64,000 nucleotides of DNA from Eurosta solidaginis (Eukaryota; Arthropoda; Insecta; Diptera; Tephritidae): assembly GCF_040869045.1 (NCBI RefSeq), contig NC_090319.1, positions 16,014,314 to 16,078,313 on the forward strand, in the 5' to 3' direction. This document shows, one piece after another, positions 49,501 to 54,938 of this stretch. Position 1 is the first letter of the stretch. Each line of letters starts with the position of its first letter. Under the pieces are notes generated by a model. The model had not been told where the DNA came from, ran no database searches, and saw only the letters and a list, made by a program, of their open reading frames with translations. The position numbers and the translations under genes were made by a program.

Positions 49501-49912
49501 CAATCGCCTTGCATGAATTCGGGTATTTGTGTGGAGTCGTGTGGTGATGAAGCGGATTACACATGCAATTGTACGTTGGGTTATGAGGGCAAGAATTGTG
49601 ATCTGGTGGTGAGTATGAGATGAGCATGAGAAGAAATTTACAGCATTTTTAAAAATTTTAATTTGTTCTTTGTTTATTTAGATGACTGCCAAGGATGAGG
49701 GTCCTTCGACAGCCGATATTGCAATCATCGTGATACCGGTGGTGGTGGTGCTTTTGCTCATTGGTGCAGCGCTTTTGGGTACATTTTTGGTAATGGCACG
49801 CAATAAACGTGCGACACGTGGCACGTACAGTCCCAGCGCACAAGAATATTGTAATCCGCGTTTAGAAATGGATAATGTATTAAAACCGCCGCCAGAAGAG
49901 AGACTTATTTAG
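28458..49912 (+). CDS. crb: Crumbs apical polarity transmembrane protein (partial, N-terminus missing)
   Basis: Crumbs marks the apical membrane of epithelia and the photoreceptor stalk membrane. Its tail recruits Stardust (PALS1), Patj and Par-6, and FERM proteins. Fifteen exons with GT/AG junctions and consistent phases give about 2,174 residues: a laminin-G-like domain (about 1-190), EGF repeats, laminin-G domains near 1050-1230, 1270-1450 and 1560-1770 with EGFs between them, more EGFs, a transmembrane helix at about 2111-2137, and a 37-residue tail with [10 protein letters not shown] (FERM-binding region) ending ERLI (PDZ-binding). The order matches Drosophila Crb, which is of similar length. 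The exon(s) encoding the signal peptide are not seen. Introns carry many transposon remnants but every exon is intact. Identification is nearly certain; exact splice forms are inferred. Confidence 0.96.
28681..28905 (+). CDS. crb: crb in-window exon 2 (laminin-G-like domain)
   Basis: It follows a 94-nt intron (ATTTTCTCAG acceptor) and continues [20 protein letters not shown] to [10 protein letters not shown]. It ends one base into a codon at GTAAGTGCG. The next exon adds CA to make Ala, giving the smooth join [11 protein letters not shown], which confirms the donor and excludes read-through into the intron. Confidence 0.93.
28906..29059. other. crb intron 2, part before the hAT insertion
   Basis: Short AT-rich intron sequence. 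The copy of the 8-bp target duplication GTGTTTTA at 29052-29059 marks the left insertion site of the hAT element. Confidence 0.6.
29060..30351 (+). mobile_element. hAT transposon relic with 8-bp target duplication
   Basis: The ends CAGGGCCGGATTA and TAATCCGGACCTG form an imperfect inverted repeat. GTGTTTTA lies directly outside both (29052-29059, 30352-30359), the 8-bp duplication diagnostic of hAT insertion. Inside are decayed transposase pieces: 29384-29641 ([19 protein letters not shown]), 29738-29968, and near 29997-30055 [16 protein letters not shown], the C-terminal dimerisation motif of hAT proteins. Frameshifts, stops and a short overall length (1.29 kb) make it dead. It sits in crb intron 2, sense to the gene. 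Confidence 0.85.
30360..30745. other. crb intron 2, between insertions
   Basis: AT-rich sequence between the hAT relic and the solo LTR. Nothing recognised. Confidence 0.5.
30750..31283 (+). mobile_element. Solo LTR (Gypsy-like) with 4-bp target duplication
   Basis: 534 bp starting TGTGGCGAATATTT and ending AAATTCGTTACA (TG...CA), flanked by ATAT on both sides (30746-30749, 31284-31287). It carries a TATAAAAG box at about 31072 and AATAAAG at about 31172, the usual LTR promoter and polyadenylation arrangement. No internal retroelement coding flanks it, so it is a solo LTR left by recombination. A related LTR lies reversed at 42277-42780. It is in the same orientation as crb and ends about 130 bp before exon 3. 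Confidence 0.85.
31412..32398 (+). CDS. crb: crb in-window exon 3 (laminin-G-like end, EGF 1-7)
   Basis: The acceptor is TTTTTTTTCAG. It completes the laminin-G-like domain ([14 protein letters not shown]) and then encodes six whole EGF repeats and most of a seventh ([20 protein letters not shown]). Several carry calcium-binding starts of the D-D/E-C type. The donor is GTAAGTGTG after one base of a Gly codon. The seventh EGF lacks its last Cys, which is supplied by whichever exon follows. A solo LTR ends only about 130 bp upstream of this exon. Confidence 0.95.
32399..33000. other. crb intron 3, first part
   Basis: AT-rich intron with no recognised gene. If the exon 3 donor is not used, the frame stops at 32427 (TAA), so retention would give a short secreted form. 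I have no evidence that this happens. Confidence 0.5.
33002..33297. repeat. Near-perfect hairpin MITE in crb intron 3
   Basis: The ends are CAGCCCCACAGAAAAA and TTTTTCTGTGGGGCTG. The arms of about 140 bp match almost throughout: AATTCTTATGGATTTTTGGT, CAGCTCTTGTTTTTTTCTAA and CTCCCGTTTTTCG against their complements. The loop is only about 15 bp near 33145. No coding. Confidence 0.85.
33580..33920. repeat. Two adjacent smaller inverted repeats
   Basis: At 33590-33695, AGCCAGATAGACAATTTC and CAATTTGAGCCAGATAAATC face their complements. At 33787-33915, GTGATCCAGATACGG and ATTTAACATGCAAATG face CATTTGCATGTTAAAT and TCTGGATCAC. Both look like short foldback elements in crb intron 3. Confidence 0.65.
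34190..34500 (+). pseudogene. LINE C-terminal fragment with TAAG tail
   Basis: A 92-codon frame (34203-34481) reads [20 protein letters not shown], then [18 protein letters not shown] and [15 protein letters not shown]. This is the typical C-terminus of several LINE ORF2 proteins (RLRWLGHV-MRM ... RW-DQVE-DL). A stop and a short AAGTAAGTAAGT run follow, which fits a LINE 3' end. Only the last part of the element is present, inside crb intron 3. Confidence 0.75.
34501..35979. other. crb intron 3, rest: decayed repeats
   Basis: 35033-35100 is a 3' fragment of the CAA-tailed SINE-like repeat (CATCGATAACACTCCTC, CTTCGGGGAGTG, GCTACAACAACAAC). 35310-35515 has open frames with GC-rich texture like old transposon coding, unnamed. 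35835-35910 is CATACA-type microsatellite before exon 4. Confidence 0.5.
35980..36252 (+). CDS. crb: crb in-window exon 4 (Thr-rich linker plus extra EGF, candidate cassette)
   Basis: 273 nt, acceptor CTCAATTTAG, donor GTTTGG. It begins PIGHC, giving the missing sixth Cys to the previous EGF, then a Thr/Ser/Pro-rich linker of about 55 residues suited to O-glycosylation, then one EGF ([12 protein letters not shown] ... CLCASGYKG). Both ends are in phase 1, so the exon can be skipped in frame. The skip product GTTGYNC also completes the EGF and resembles the Drosophila protein as I recall it. The donor is weaker than its neighbours. Confidence 0.8.
36253..36694. other. crb intron 4
   Basis: A 442-nt AT-rich intron without recognisable features, between the candidate cassette exon and exon 5. 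Confidence 0.6.
36695..37269 (+). CDS. crb: crb in-window exon 5 (EGF repeats)
   Basis: The acceptor is ATTACTTTAG and the donor GTAAGTTGC, ending on a whole codon. It begins [13 protein letters not shown], then a short Ser/Thr/Gly linker, then EGFs starting INCLNGGKC, a short Cys-poor EGF (EPCTAANC to CPDNKVC), [21 protein letters not shown] (calcium-binding type) and the start of [10 protein letters not shown], which is split by the intron after CNNK. Confidence 0.94.
37400..38440. repeat. Degenerate minisatellite in crb intron 5
   Basis: Phrases built on AATTCCGAAA, TTCCGAAATGATC and CAATTCCGAA recur irregularly every 20-40 bp over about 1 kb, in mutated form (GGTCCCGATATGATT, TATTCCGGAAAATAATAT, GATCCCGAAATTGTATCG). 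A longer block is repeated: 38117-38200 (GATAGCTTCGAAGTGATTCC, AAAACTATTCTAAAGCAA) and 38282-38365. No coding. Confidence 0.6.
38708..39420 (+). pseudogene. LINE RNase H/C-terminal fragment in crb intron 5
   Basis: A 205-codon frame with [11 protein letters not shown] (RNase H motif carrying the catalytic His, with the following GNE altered), then [20 protein letters not shown] and [18 protein letters not shown], then [19 protein letters not shown], the decayed Cys/His C-terminus. It matches Jockey-like LINE ORF2 ends. It is 5'-truncated and lacks the earlier RNase H acidic residues. The 3' end runs to CCAACCTAATCTAACC near 39420. Confidence 0.75.
39424..39735 (+). pseudogene. Second LINE C-terminal fragment (same family as 9530)
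   Basis: It reads [17 protein letters not shown], a stop where the 9530 copy has Cys, then [27 protein letters not shown], and a 3' end with GACTAATTCAGTCTATGTGA. It is joined directly to the previous LINE fragment, so either two copies lie head to tail or the region was rearranged. Confidence 0.7.
39736..40107. other. crb intron 5, last part
   Basis: Unremarkable AT-rich intron leading to the pyrimidine-rich acceptor of exon 6. Confidence 0.5.
40108..40652 (+). CDS. crb: crb in-window exon 6 (EGF repeats)
   Basis: The acceptor is TTTCTTTAG and the donor GTAAGTGTT, leaving two bases of a codon. It finishes the split EGF ([14 protein letters not shown]), then [30 protein letters not shown] and [10 protein letters not shown]. 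The last EGF carries a long loop ([19 protein letters not shown]) typical of this Crumbs repeat, and is completed by exon 7. Confidence 0.94.
40653..40988. other. crb intron 6, first part
   Basis: Nothing recognised between exon 6 and the tandem duplication. Confidence 0.5.
40989..41632 (+). repeat. Tandem duplication, 326-bp unit, in crb intron 6
   Basis: Two nearly identical copies: 40989-41314 and 41315-41632. Both contain TTTTGGCAGCGATCTTCCTT, TTTGACCTGTACCGGGTACT, AAGCCTCGAAACTACACTAT and GGGCTACTCGCCAAAACC. The copies differ by a few bases and small indels, so the duplication is recent. The short open frames in both copies are not convincing genes. Confidence 0.85.
41990..42263 (-). 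pseudogene. Antisense transposon ORF fragment, copy A
   Basis: The reverse strand reads [20 protein letters not shown] and [18 protein letters not shown], then ISKLILLD. The same protein phrase, mutated, occurs on the reverse strand at 42795-42940 ([17 protein letters not shown]). Two copies agreeing at protein level point to a decayed mobile-element ORF. I cannot name the family. A poly-C run lies at about 41991-42006. Confidence 0.5.
42277..42780 (-). mobile_element. Solo LTR, reverse orientation, with 4-bp target duplication
   Basis: 504 bp; the reverse strand runs from TGTGACGAATATTACC to GAATTTCACTAAATTCGTAACA. It is flanked by GTAT at 42273-42276 and 42781-42784. It is related to the LTR at 30750-31283: both share the TTCAGTTTGATTTAAACACG-type core (reversed here) and the AATATTCAGTATT-type end region. 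No internal sequence is present. Confidence 0.8.
42785..43208. pseudogene. Antisense transposon ORF fragment, copy B, and flank
   Basis: 42795-42940 repeats copy A in DNA (TTTCCTATGTCGTGCGCAGT, AAGGCATTTCGTGGAACT) and, reversed, in protein. The rest to 43208 has open frames on the + strand but no recognised family. Confidence 0.45.
43237..43660 (-). pseudogene. Unidentified antisense coding-like segment in crb intron 6
   Basis: The reverse strand reads [20 protein letters not shown], then [20 protein letters not shown] and [19 protein letters not shown], followed by a good splice donor (AAG/GTATGT) at 43236. The composition looks like a real conserved protein rather than chance. Upstream, about 43480-43640, another reverse frame reads [23 protein letters not shown], like the start of a LINE RT domain. 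I do not recognise the first protein. It could be a host gene exon, a retrocopy or a captured fragment. Confidence 0.4.
43779..43884 (+). CDS. crb: crb in-window exon 7 (EGF)
   Basis: The acceptor is AATTTAAAG and the donor GTAAGC. The phase fits exon 6, giving [18 protein letters not shown], then [14 protein letters not shown], ending after NDG on a whole codon. Confidence 0.92.
43948..44024 (+). CDS. crb: crb in-window exon 8 (EGF)
   Basis: A 77-nt exon after a 63-nt intron. The acceptor is TAATGTTAG and the donor GTAAGTG. It reads [20 protein letters not shown], then DECE and two bases of Arg. Confidence 0.92.
44101..44990 (+). CDS. crb: crb in-window exon 9 (EGFs and laminin-G domain)
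   Basis: The acceptor is TATGCTATAG. It completes an EGF ([10 protein letters not shown]), adds an EGF ([12 protein letters not shown]), then a whole laminin-G domain from [14 protein letters not shown] to [14 protein letters not shown], which includes the NGRLNLHSS and [12 protein letters not shown] strands, then an EGF ending HTCKY. The donor is GTAATT with one base over. Read-through to 45121 is a chance extension. Confidence 0.94.
45058..45246 (+). CDS. crb: crb in-window exon 10 (laminin-G domain, first part)
   Basis: It follows a 67-nt intron with a TTTTGTTTTGTAG acceptor. The join gives [20 protein letters not shown] and continues to [20 protein letters not shown], the first strands of the next laminin-G domain. 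The donor is GTAAGTATG, leaving one base. Confidence 0.92.
45247..46815. other. crb intron 10
   Basis: A 1.57-kb intron with only short open frames on both strands. 46030-46060 has a small direct repeat (CCGATAGGCAAGAATAGTA twice). No transposon domain recognised. Confidence 0.5.
46816..47806 (+). CDS. crb: crb in-window exon 11 (laminin-G end, two EGFs, laminin-G start)
   Basis: The acceptor is TTTATATAG and the donor GTAAGTTTG. It finishes one laminin-G domain ([15 protein letters not shown] to [14 protein letters not shown]), with a longer variable loop rich in Thr/Ala/Glu, then EGFs [13 protein letters not shown] and [14 protein letters not shown], then the first half of the last laminin-G domain ([20 protein letters not shown]). 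Confidence 0.94.
47864..48627 (+). CDS. crb: crb in-window exon 12 (laminin-G end, EGFs)
   Basis: It follows a 57-nt intron. The join gives [20 protein letters not shown], completing the laminin-G domain ([19 protein letters not shown]). Three EGFs follow ([40 protein letters not shown]), then the start of [12 protein letters not shown]. The donor is GTAAGTTTG. Confidence 0.94.
48628..49003 (+). repeat. Degenerate GATAGT hexamer repeat filling crb intron 12
   Basis: From about 48665 to 48930 the intron is a decayed hexamer array (GATAGTGATAGTAAAAGAG, GATAGTAATAGTGAAAGG, GGTAGTGACAGTGTTAGTG). The 71-codon open frame at 48671-48886 is an artefact of the repeat. Confidence 0.75.
49004..49131 (+). 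CDS. crb: crb in-window exon 13 (EGFs)
   Basis: I chose the acceptor CTTCCCTAAAG because it keeps phase and gives [20 protein letters not shown]. The nearer CACAG at about 48984 would not keep the frame. It then reads [19 protein letters not shown] and ends at GTAAGTTAT on a whole codon. Confidence 0.88.
49192..49608 (+). CDS. crb: crb in-window exon 14 (last EGF repeats)
   Basis: The acceptor is CCCTCCGCAG and the donor GTGAGTATG. It finishes an EGF ([15 protein letters not shown]), then [30 protein letters not shown] and [16 protein letters not shown], ending KNCDLV just outside the membrane. Confidence 0.94.
49682..49912 (+). CDS. crb: crb last coding exon (transmembrane helix and cytoplasmic tail)
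   Basis: The acceptor is TTTATTTAG. It has 76 codons and a TAG stop. A short juxtamembrane segment ([12 protein letters not shown]) leads to a helix from [11 protein letters not shown] to FLVMA, then a 37-residue tail from RNKRATRG through [10 protein letters not shown] to PPPEERLI. The Tyr/Pro/Glu of the FERM-binding region and the C-terminal ERLI are intact. As far as I recall, the tail is identical to that of Drosophila Crb. Confidence 0.97.
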   Translation: MTAKDEGPSTADIAIIVIPVVVVLLLIGAALLGTFLVMARNKRATRGTYSPSAQEYCNPRLEMDNVLKPPPEERLI

Positions 49913-50360
49913 TCACAGTTTGTAGTTGTACTTTGTGTAGAAATCGAATAACTAATTTAAAAAATGATTGTTTTGCTTTTCATTTTTAGATAGTTAATGT
50001 TAACTTTAAGCAATAAGAAAAAAAAAGCAAATATCTATGTATGTTATTGTGGACATAAAATGTATTTAACCGTCCATTAATTTAGTGTTAAGCAATGACT
50101 AAGTGATGATTAAGTTAAACTAAACCGAACAAGAGCTCACGAAACTATGGCGAGAAAATTCGACAATACTTTCGATATTCTTTTAGATATATACAATCAT
50201 TTATTAAATGCGCGATCAAAAATTTATATAGTTATTTATAATAATAATACAAATCTAAAATTTAGTACGAAAGTAAGCGATATTTAGCAGGAGCATTCCT
50301 TTAAAAGACGTAAAAAAAGTAGACGTTAAAGTATTTAAATAAAACGCTCATATAACTAAA
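49913..50360 (+). other. crb: Probable crb 3'UTR with polyadenylation signal
   Basis: AT-rich sequence directly after the stop. An AATAAA signal lies at 50338-50343, so cleavage would fall near 50355-50365. The 3' end is inferred, and other sites further on are possible. Confidence 0.6.
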
Positions 50361-51720
50361 TATACACATATTAAATATACTTATAAAAACGGTTTAGTGT
50401 TAAGCTTGAATTAATTACGTTACTACCCAATAAGCATTATGAATTCGCCTCGAGTTTGCGGAGAACTCTATTGTTGTCATAGTAGTATGGCGCGATAGGT
50501 CGGCGAATCCCAGCTGTTCGGCGTGGCACCTAGCATATATATATACAACTAGCAGGGTACCCGGCGTTGCTCTGGTTGGGCTGATACTAATCTAAATAAG
50601 ACGGTGTATTTTAAAGCATTCCTTGCCGTCACTCAAAGTCAAGCAATCAGTATATAAGATTTTATTGATCTTCAAAATGTATCTCCCAATTTTTCTCATT
50701 CTTACCCTTTATAATTTCCTTATCCCTCCCTCTTCTTTTTTTACACTCTCTACCTCAACCCATCCCTCCTTCATCTAATTTATCATGCTTTGCTTTATTT
50801 TTCAAATTTTATTTTGTCTCACACAATTCATACTCAAAATCTCATAACTTATATCAAAATATTTTAGCTACACAATTTTTGTCTATCATCTCATATCGAC
50901 AGCTATTTTTACAATGAAATGCTTAAATTTAATAAAAACCGGCTTATAATAATTGAATTTCAATTATTATGTTTTCTAAGAGAAACTGAAAAGAAAGAAA
51001 CATTTACTGGCATATTGCGATGGAACCATTTCGAAAACCGCCAACGTAACCATCATCAGGCAATTTTGTAATGTCATCAAAGGTTTCACCGGGATTCGAA
51101 CCGTGAATCACATGGTGAAACTGCAGTTGCCTTTAACCACTAGGCTATCCTGCTGGTTTAAGGCAACTGCAGTTTCACCATGTGATTCACGGTTTGAATC
51201 CCGGTGAAACCTTTGATGATATTACAAAATTGCCTGATGATGATTACGTTGGCGGTTTTCGAAATGGTTGCATCGCAATATGCCAGTAAATGTTTCTTTC
51301 TTTTCAGTTTCTCTTAGAAAACATAATATTTGAAATTCAATTATTATAAGCCGGTGTTAAGCTCATGAATTCTTAAATATAAGCATAAACTGACCACACC
51401 ATTAAACAAACATACATTTAATAAAAACTTCAATGCTATGACCAAACAGAAGTTCTGCACTTAAGTGCGTACATGGCGTATAAGTAACTTTTGCTGACTT
51501 ACAAAATGTGTCGCACCACCCAGTGGCGCACGTGAAATTGAAAAAAAAAATTTAGTTTAAAATTCTTAGTTCTGAAATATGAAAAACCTTCTTCTTGATC
51601 GAAGGAACCTATAGCCAAAATTTGGTGATGATTGAAGTGTGGAAAATACGTTTCCATAGGGAACACACACACACACACAGAGAATTTGATGTTTATATAT
51701 ATAGATAGGTAGATATACAA
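50361..51720. repeat. Dispersed repeat enclosing a long palindrome
   Basis: It begins near 50540 (ATATATATACAACTAGCAGG, GTACCCGGCGTTGCTCTGG) and ends near 51715 (TATATATATAGATAGGTAG), after an (AC)n run at about 51665-51680. Its ends sit in TA-rich microsatellite, a style known from insect repeats. The palindrome at 50938-51355 lies inside it. 50361-50539 shows nothing. Confidence 0.5.
50938..51355. repeat. 418-bp palindrome with tRNA-like centre
   Basis: The arms of about 195-200 bp are nearly perfect complements: ACCGGCTTATAATAATTGAA, TCTAAGAGAAACTGAAAAGA, CATTTACTGGCATATTGCGA, TCATCAAAGGTTTCACCGGG and the mirrored set. The centre (about 51083-51160), read on the reverse strand, is tRNA-like: AGCCTAGTGGTTAAAGGCAA (A-box region), then GGTTCGAATCCCGG (B-box). 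It probably arose as an inverted duplication of a tRNA-derived SINE or as a foldback element. Confidence 0.8.
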
Positions 51721-53056
51721 CAAATTCATTTTTTTTCTGGATATTAGACCAAACCACTTTTACTTTAGAGCTTGATACATAAGCAAAACGTGATTTAGAG
51801 CACGTTTACAGATGCATTAATCTAAAATAAATCCATAATAGTAAATCAACGCGTTCACATACATATGTTCCATCCCTAGGAACTAGATTATTAGCTGTCG
51901 AATTTTCTGGTTTCTCTTTTATTTCGTGCTTCAATTTAGATATTACATCATAGAGATGGTTCTAGATCTAGGAAAAAAATCTAAAATTTTTTTTTTCATA
52001 ATTAACGTCGACCAAAGGGAAAATTTATATAGAAAATCTAGTTATTTAATTACCGTTAGGTATAAAAACGAAGATTATCTTGTTATATGTAAACTGGCAT
52101 GTTGTTCCTTCATTCCTTACTTGAACTAAAGATTAAATAAAAAAATAAATGTAAGGCACGATAGCCTCCGAAGAGATTTAAGGCCGAGCTTCTCTTCCAA
52201 TTTGAGTCGTGTGAACCCAGGATCGTCGGTGTGTTGGGCGGAGCACGCTATTATCACACCACGGATGCCGGTAGATTTATTGTCCTATTTTAACACTTTT
52301 ATATAAGCTTCACTTGTATGTTTCTATGTTTCGTTTATGTCAAATAATAAAAAAAATTTACATATAAACATCGGTACCAGTGTTTTTAGATGGTACCCGA
52401 TATGTTTGCATGTAACTGGAGTATTTTTAATAAAATAACACACCCATAAACTTATATAGCAGGCAGTACGAGGCGTCAAAGACTTTCTAAAAATTTAAAG
52501 CAATTAGTTATACAGCAACATAAGAAAAAATTAGTGGATCTTAGAGTGCGATCTCAAAAAAACGCTCAGCGTTACCATTTTTAAAGGTTATGCCCGAACT
52601 ACGATTCGGTTGCCGATATTGGATTCGAATTTATTGCACCAAAATGAGTCGCATTGCCAGATTCGCCACAAATTCTTTTTGTATATCTTTATAATATATC
52701 GCTTTTAACTCCTCGAAGATCTACTGATTTACACATTACCGTACAAGCATGGATCAATATCTTCAAAAAAAATTGGCTTGGTTCGATTCCCAGCTGAGTG
52801 CTGTGGTTTTAGCAATTCGAGTATTTTAGCTTTTTTGAATCGTTGGAGATCAGTCACAAATAGAGTTTTTCGCTCGAAAAAAAATCACGTAATACTACAA
52901 AAAATAAAACGCAGCACACTTTCCTGAAAATTAAATTTTCCGTGTTTGAATGGCAAAAAATAAATTTAAGAAGAACGAATTGCAAAAGTTATCCGCTATT
53001 TCGAGGCGATATTCTTTTTTGTGTTCATTGGGTATATCATATACATATATGTACAA
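51721..53056. other. Intergenic, no gene; one SINE copy
   Basis: AT-rich. 52138-52280 is a reverse-strand, internally deleted copy of the tRNA-derived SINE (AAATGTAAGGCACG, CTCCGAAGAGATTTAAGGCC, GGGCGGAGCACGC, TCACACCACGG). Nothing else is recognised. Confidence 0.55.
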
Positions 53057-53938
53057 GGGTCATTCCATGTCAAAGCCGTCAAAGGTTGTAGTCGACACCT
53101 TTCGTATTACCTAGAATAGGTTAGGCTCTGCCTAACGCTTTATTAAGTAACGTCCTTTCAGAACTGGGTTGAAAAACACATAAGTTCAGTACATTTCGAG
53201 CTAGGATAAAGCGTTTGTGAAGAAATGGAATGAAATTTGTTCTGTACCTCGATCCGAAAGAAAATATGCCGATTCGAATGTTTAACTGAAGTTCAGAAAA
53301 TTACAATTCATGTTCACAATTTCCCTCTTAGCTCACAAGGACACAATTCAAGCTCAGAAATGTGAGATTGAAATGAAGGGGGCCTACATCAGAAAGAGAC
53401 ATTTCAGTTATTACCCGCTAAAGAATTTGCTACGATTATTTGCCGAAATAGTTTTACTGCGTCTAAGGACTTATTTTTTATATAATTATCAAAGAAATTT
53501 GTATGAAGGGATTCACACCCCATTATTGCAAATTTTCCAGAATGAATTTCTTGGTTAAAATATAAAAAAATACATATGTGTTAGTTGATTTGAGGACAGA
53601 CGTTCTTTTTGCATTCCCGTACGTAACGGACAACAAAATCATCAAAGTGCTAGCCCGCCCATATCGGGAACGCAGTGATATGATCACATTAAACCTCTTC
53701 AATCATCCAAACCACTCCTTTCGTGAGAAAGTTCGGGTCGCCAGAGCCACGAACAGACGTCCTCCACTTCGATGCGCGGCGCAGTTGCGTTAACACCGTT
53801 CTTGACAGTTTGCGTTTCTGAATGCAGAGGAGAGCTAGTGCTAATATTAGTTAAAAAAAAAAAAAAAGAATTTCATAAATTCTAAAAACCGAAAACCCAT
53901 AATTTTTAAGAATGTGTCGGTTTGACATTGAATGACCC
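53057..53938. repeat. 882-bp element with 18-bp inverted ends
   Basis: GGGTCATTCCATGTCAAA at the left end faces TTTGACATTGAATGACCC at the right, one mismatch. Inside are short frames with no recognised domain and, at 53640-53765, a reverse fragment of the CAA-tailed SINE-like repeat (GTGCTAGCCCGCCCAT, ATCGGGAACG). A non-autonomous DNA transposon is likely; no target duplication is clear. Confidence 0.6.
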
Positions 53939-54541
53939 ACTTGGAAAATTTCGCTCAGATATAAAAATATATGCAGATAATTTATTTAAATACATAAATG
54001 TATGTAAACTATTTTAGACATAAAATATAAAACTCAGTATTGTGTTTTAAGGCCAAACGAGCAAATAAATCAAAAACGAAACATTTTTAAGTTGTGCATA
54101 GTAAAAATTGTTAGTCATAAGCTAATACATATGTATACATCAGAAGAGCTGGGAAAAATTTATTAATTTTTGAATGCACTAGCGTTTTAATGCTAATGTG
54201 AAAAACTAAACGAAAATTTCAATGATAAGGGAGTTCAGATTTTTTGTATTTTGTGTTGGAAACGTCGCTATAGCAAATAAATGCCCATATTACCGTTTAC
54301 AACTCGACTCTGGTTGGGATGAAATTTCCCAATTTGATATTACAGATTACAACTCAACCTGTCAAAAAAAAAAAAATTGTCGGTTGAGTTGTCTAGTCTA
54401 ACAACTTTTTGTGACATTACCGTTTACAACCCTTTGTTGGTGTAGTTGCCAAAGCCGTCAAAATCTTACAACTGATTACTGGCAGCTGTCTCATACAATT
54501 TTGCAGTTGTTTTGACAAAATGTAACGTTTTACAAGACGGT
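53939..54541. other. No gene recognised; small hairpin
   Basis: AT-rich. ACAACTCAACCTG and CGGTTGAGTTGT at 54349-54396 form a short hairpin around an A run. 54145-54180 (CAGAAGAGCTGGGAAAAATT) resembles the complement of 59930-59955. Confidence 0.4.
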
Positions 54542-54938
54542 TCACCACCTAATTTTTAACAAAAATTTTCAAAGTTGGTATCAAAAGCACGTTTCGACCT
54601 CCAATTTAAGAATCCGAAAACAAAAATAAAAAAATTAATTTCTGTCACATCATTTCGGTTCAAATTTGCATGTGGTTGTTGTATTTTGCCAGATTTTTTG
54701 TACACCCTAATGCAGAAAGGCTTTGGACCCACCCAGGGTTATTTTTACAAGTCCCCGCCAACGCAGAAAGATGTTCTGTGCAAAAAAACTGTGGATGGGA
54801 CCTCATATTTCTGGGCCATTTTGTGGATTTTTGTAAATATTTTTCGACAGAAATAAAATTTAATTTCCGCTTTCGAATCCTAAAAACGGAGATCGAAACG
54901 CGTCTTTTGATACCACCTTTAATAAGAGTTAGATGGTG
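54542..54938. repeat. Palindromic MITE
   Basis: Arms TCACCACCTAATTTTTAAC, GTTGGTATCAAAAGCACG, TTTCGACCTCCAATTTAAG and AATTAATTTCTGTC are mirrored by GACAGAAATAAAATTTAATT, GGAGATCGAAACGCGTC, TTTTGATACCACC and TTAGATGGTG. The middle (about 54660-54840) is unrelated unique sequence with chance open frames. Confidence 0.7.

Noticed and set aside
51083..51155. Functional tRNA gene
   Set aside because: A- and B-box-like words are present, but no acceptor stem closes, and the sequence is embedded in a long palindrome.
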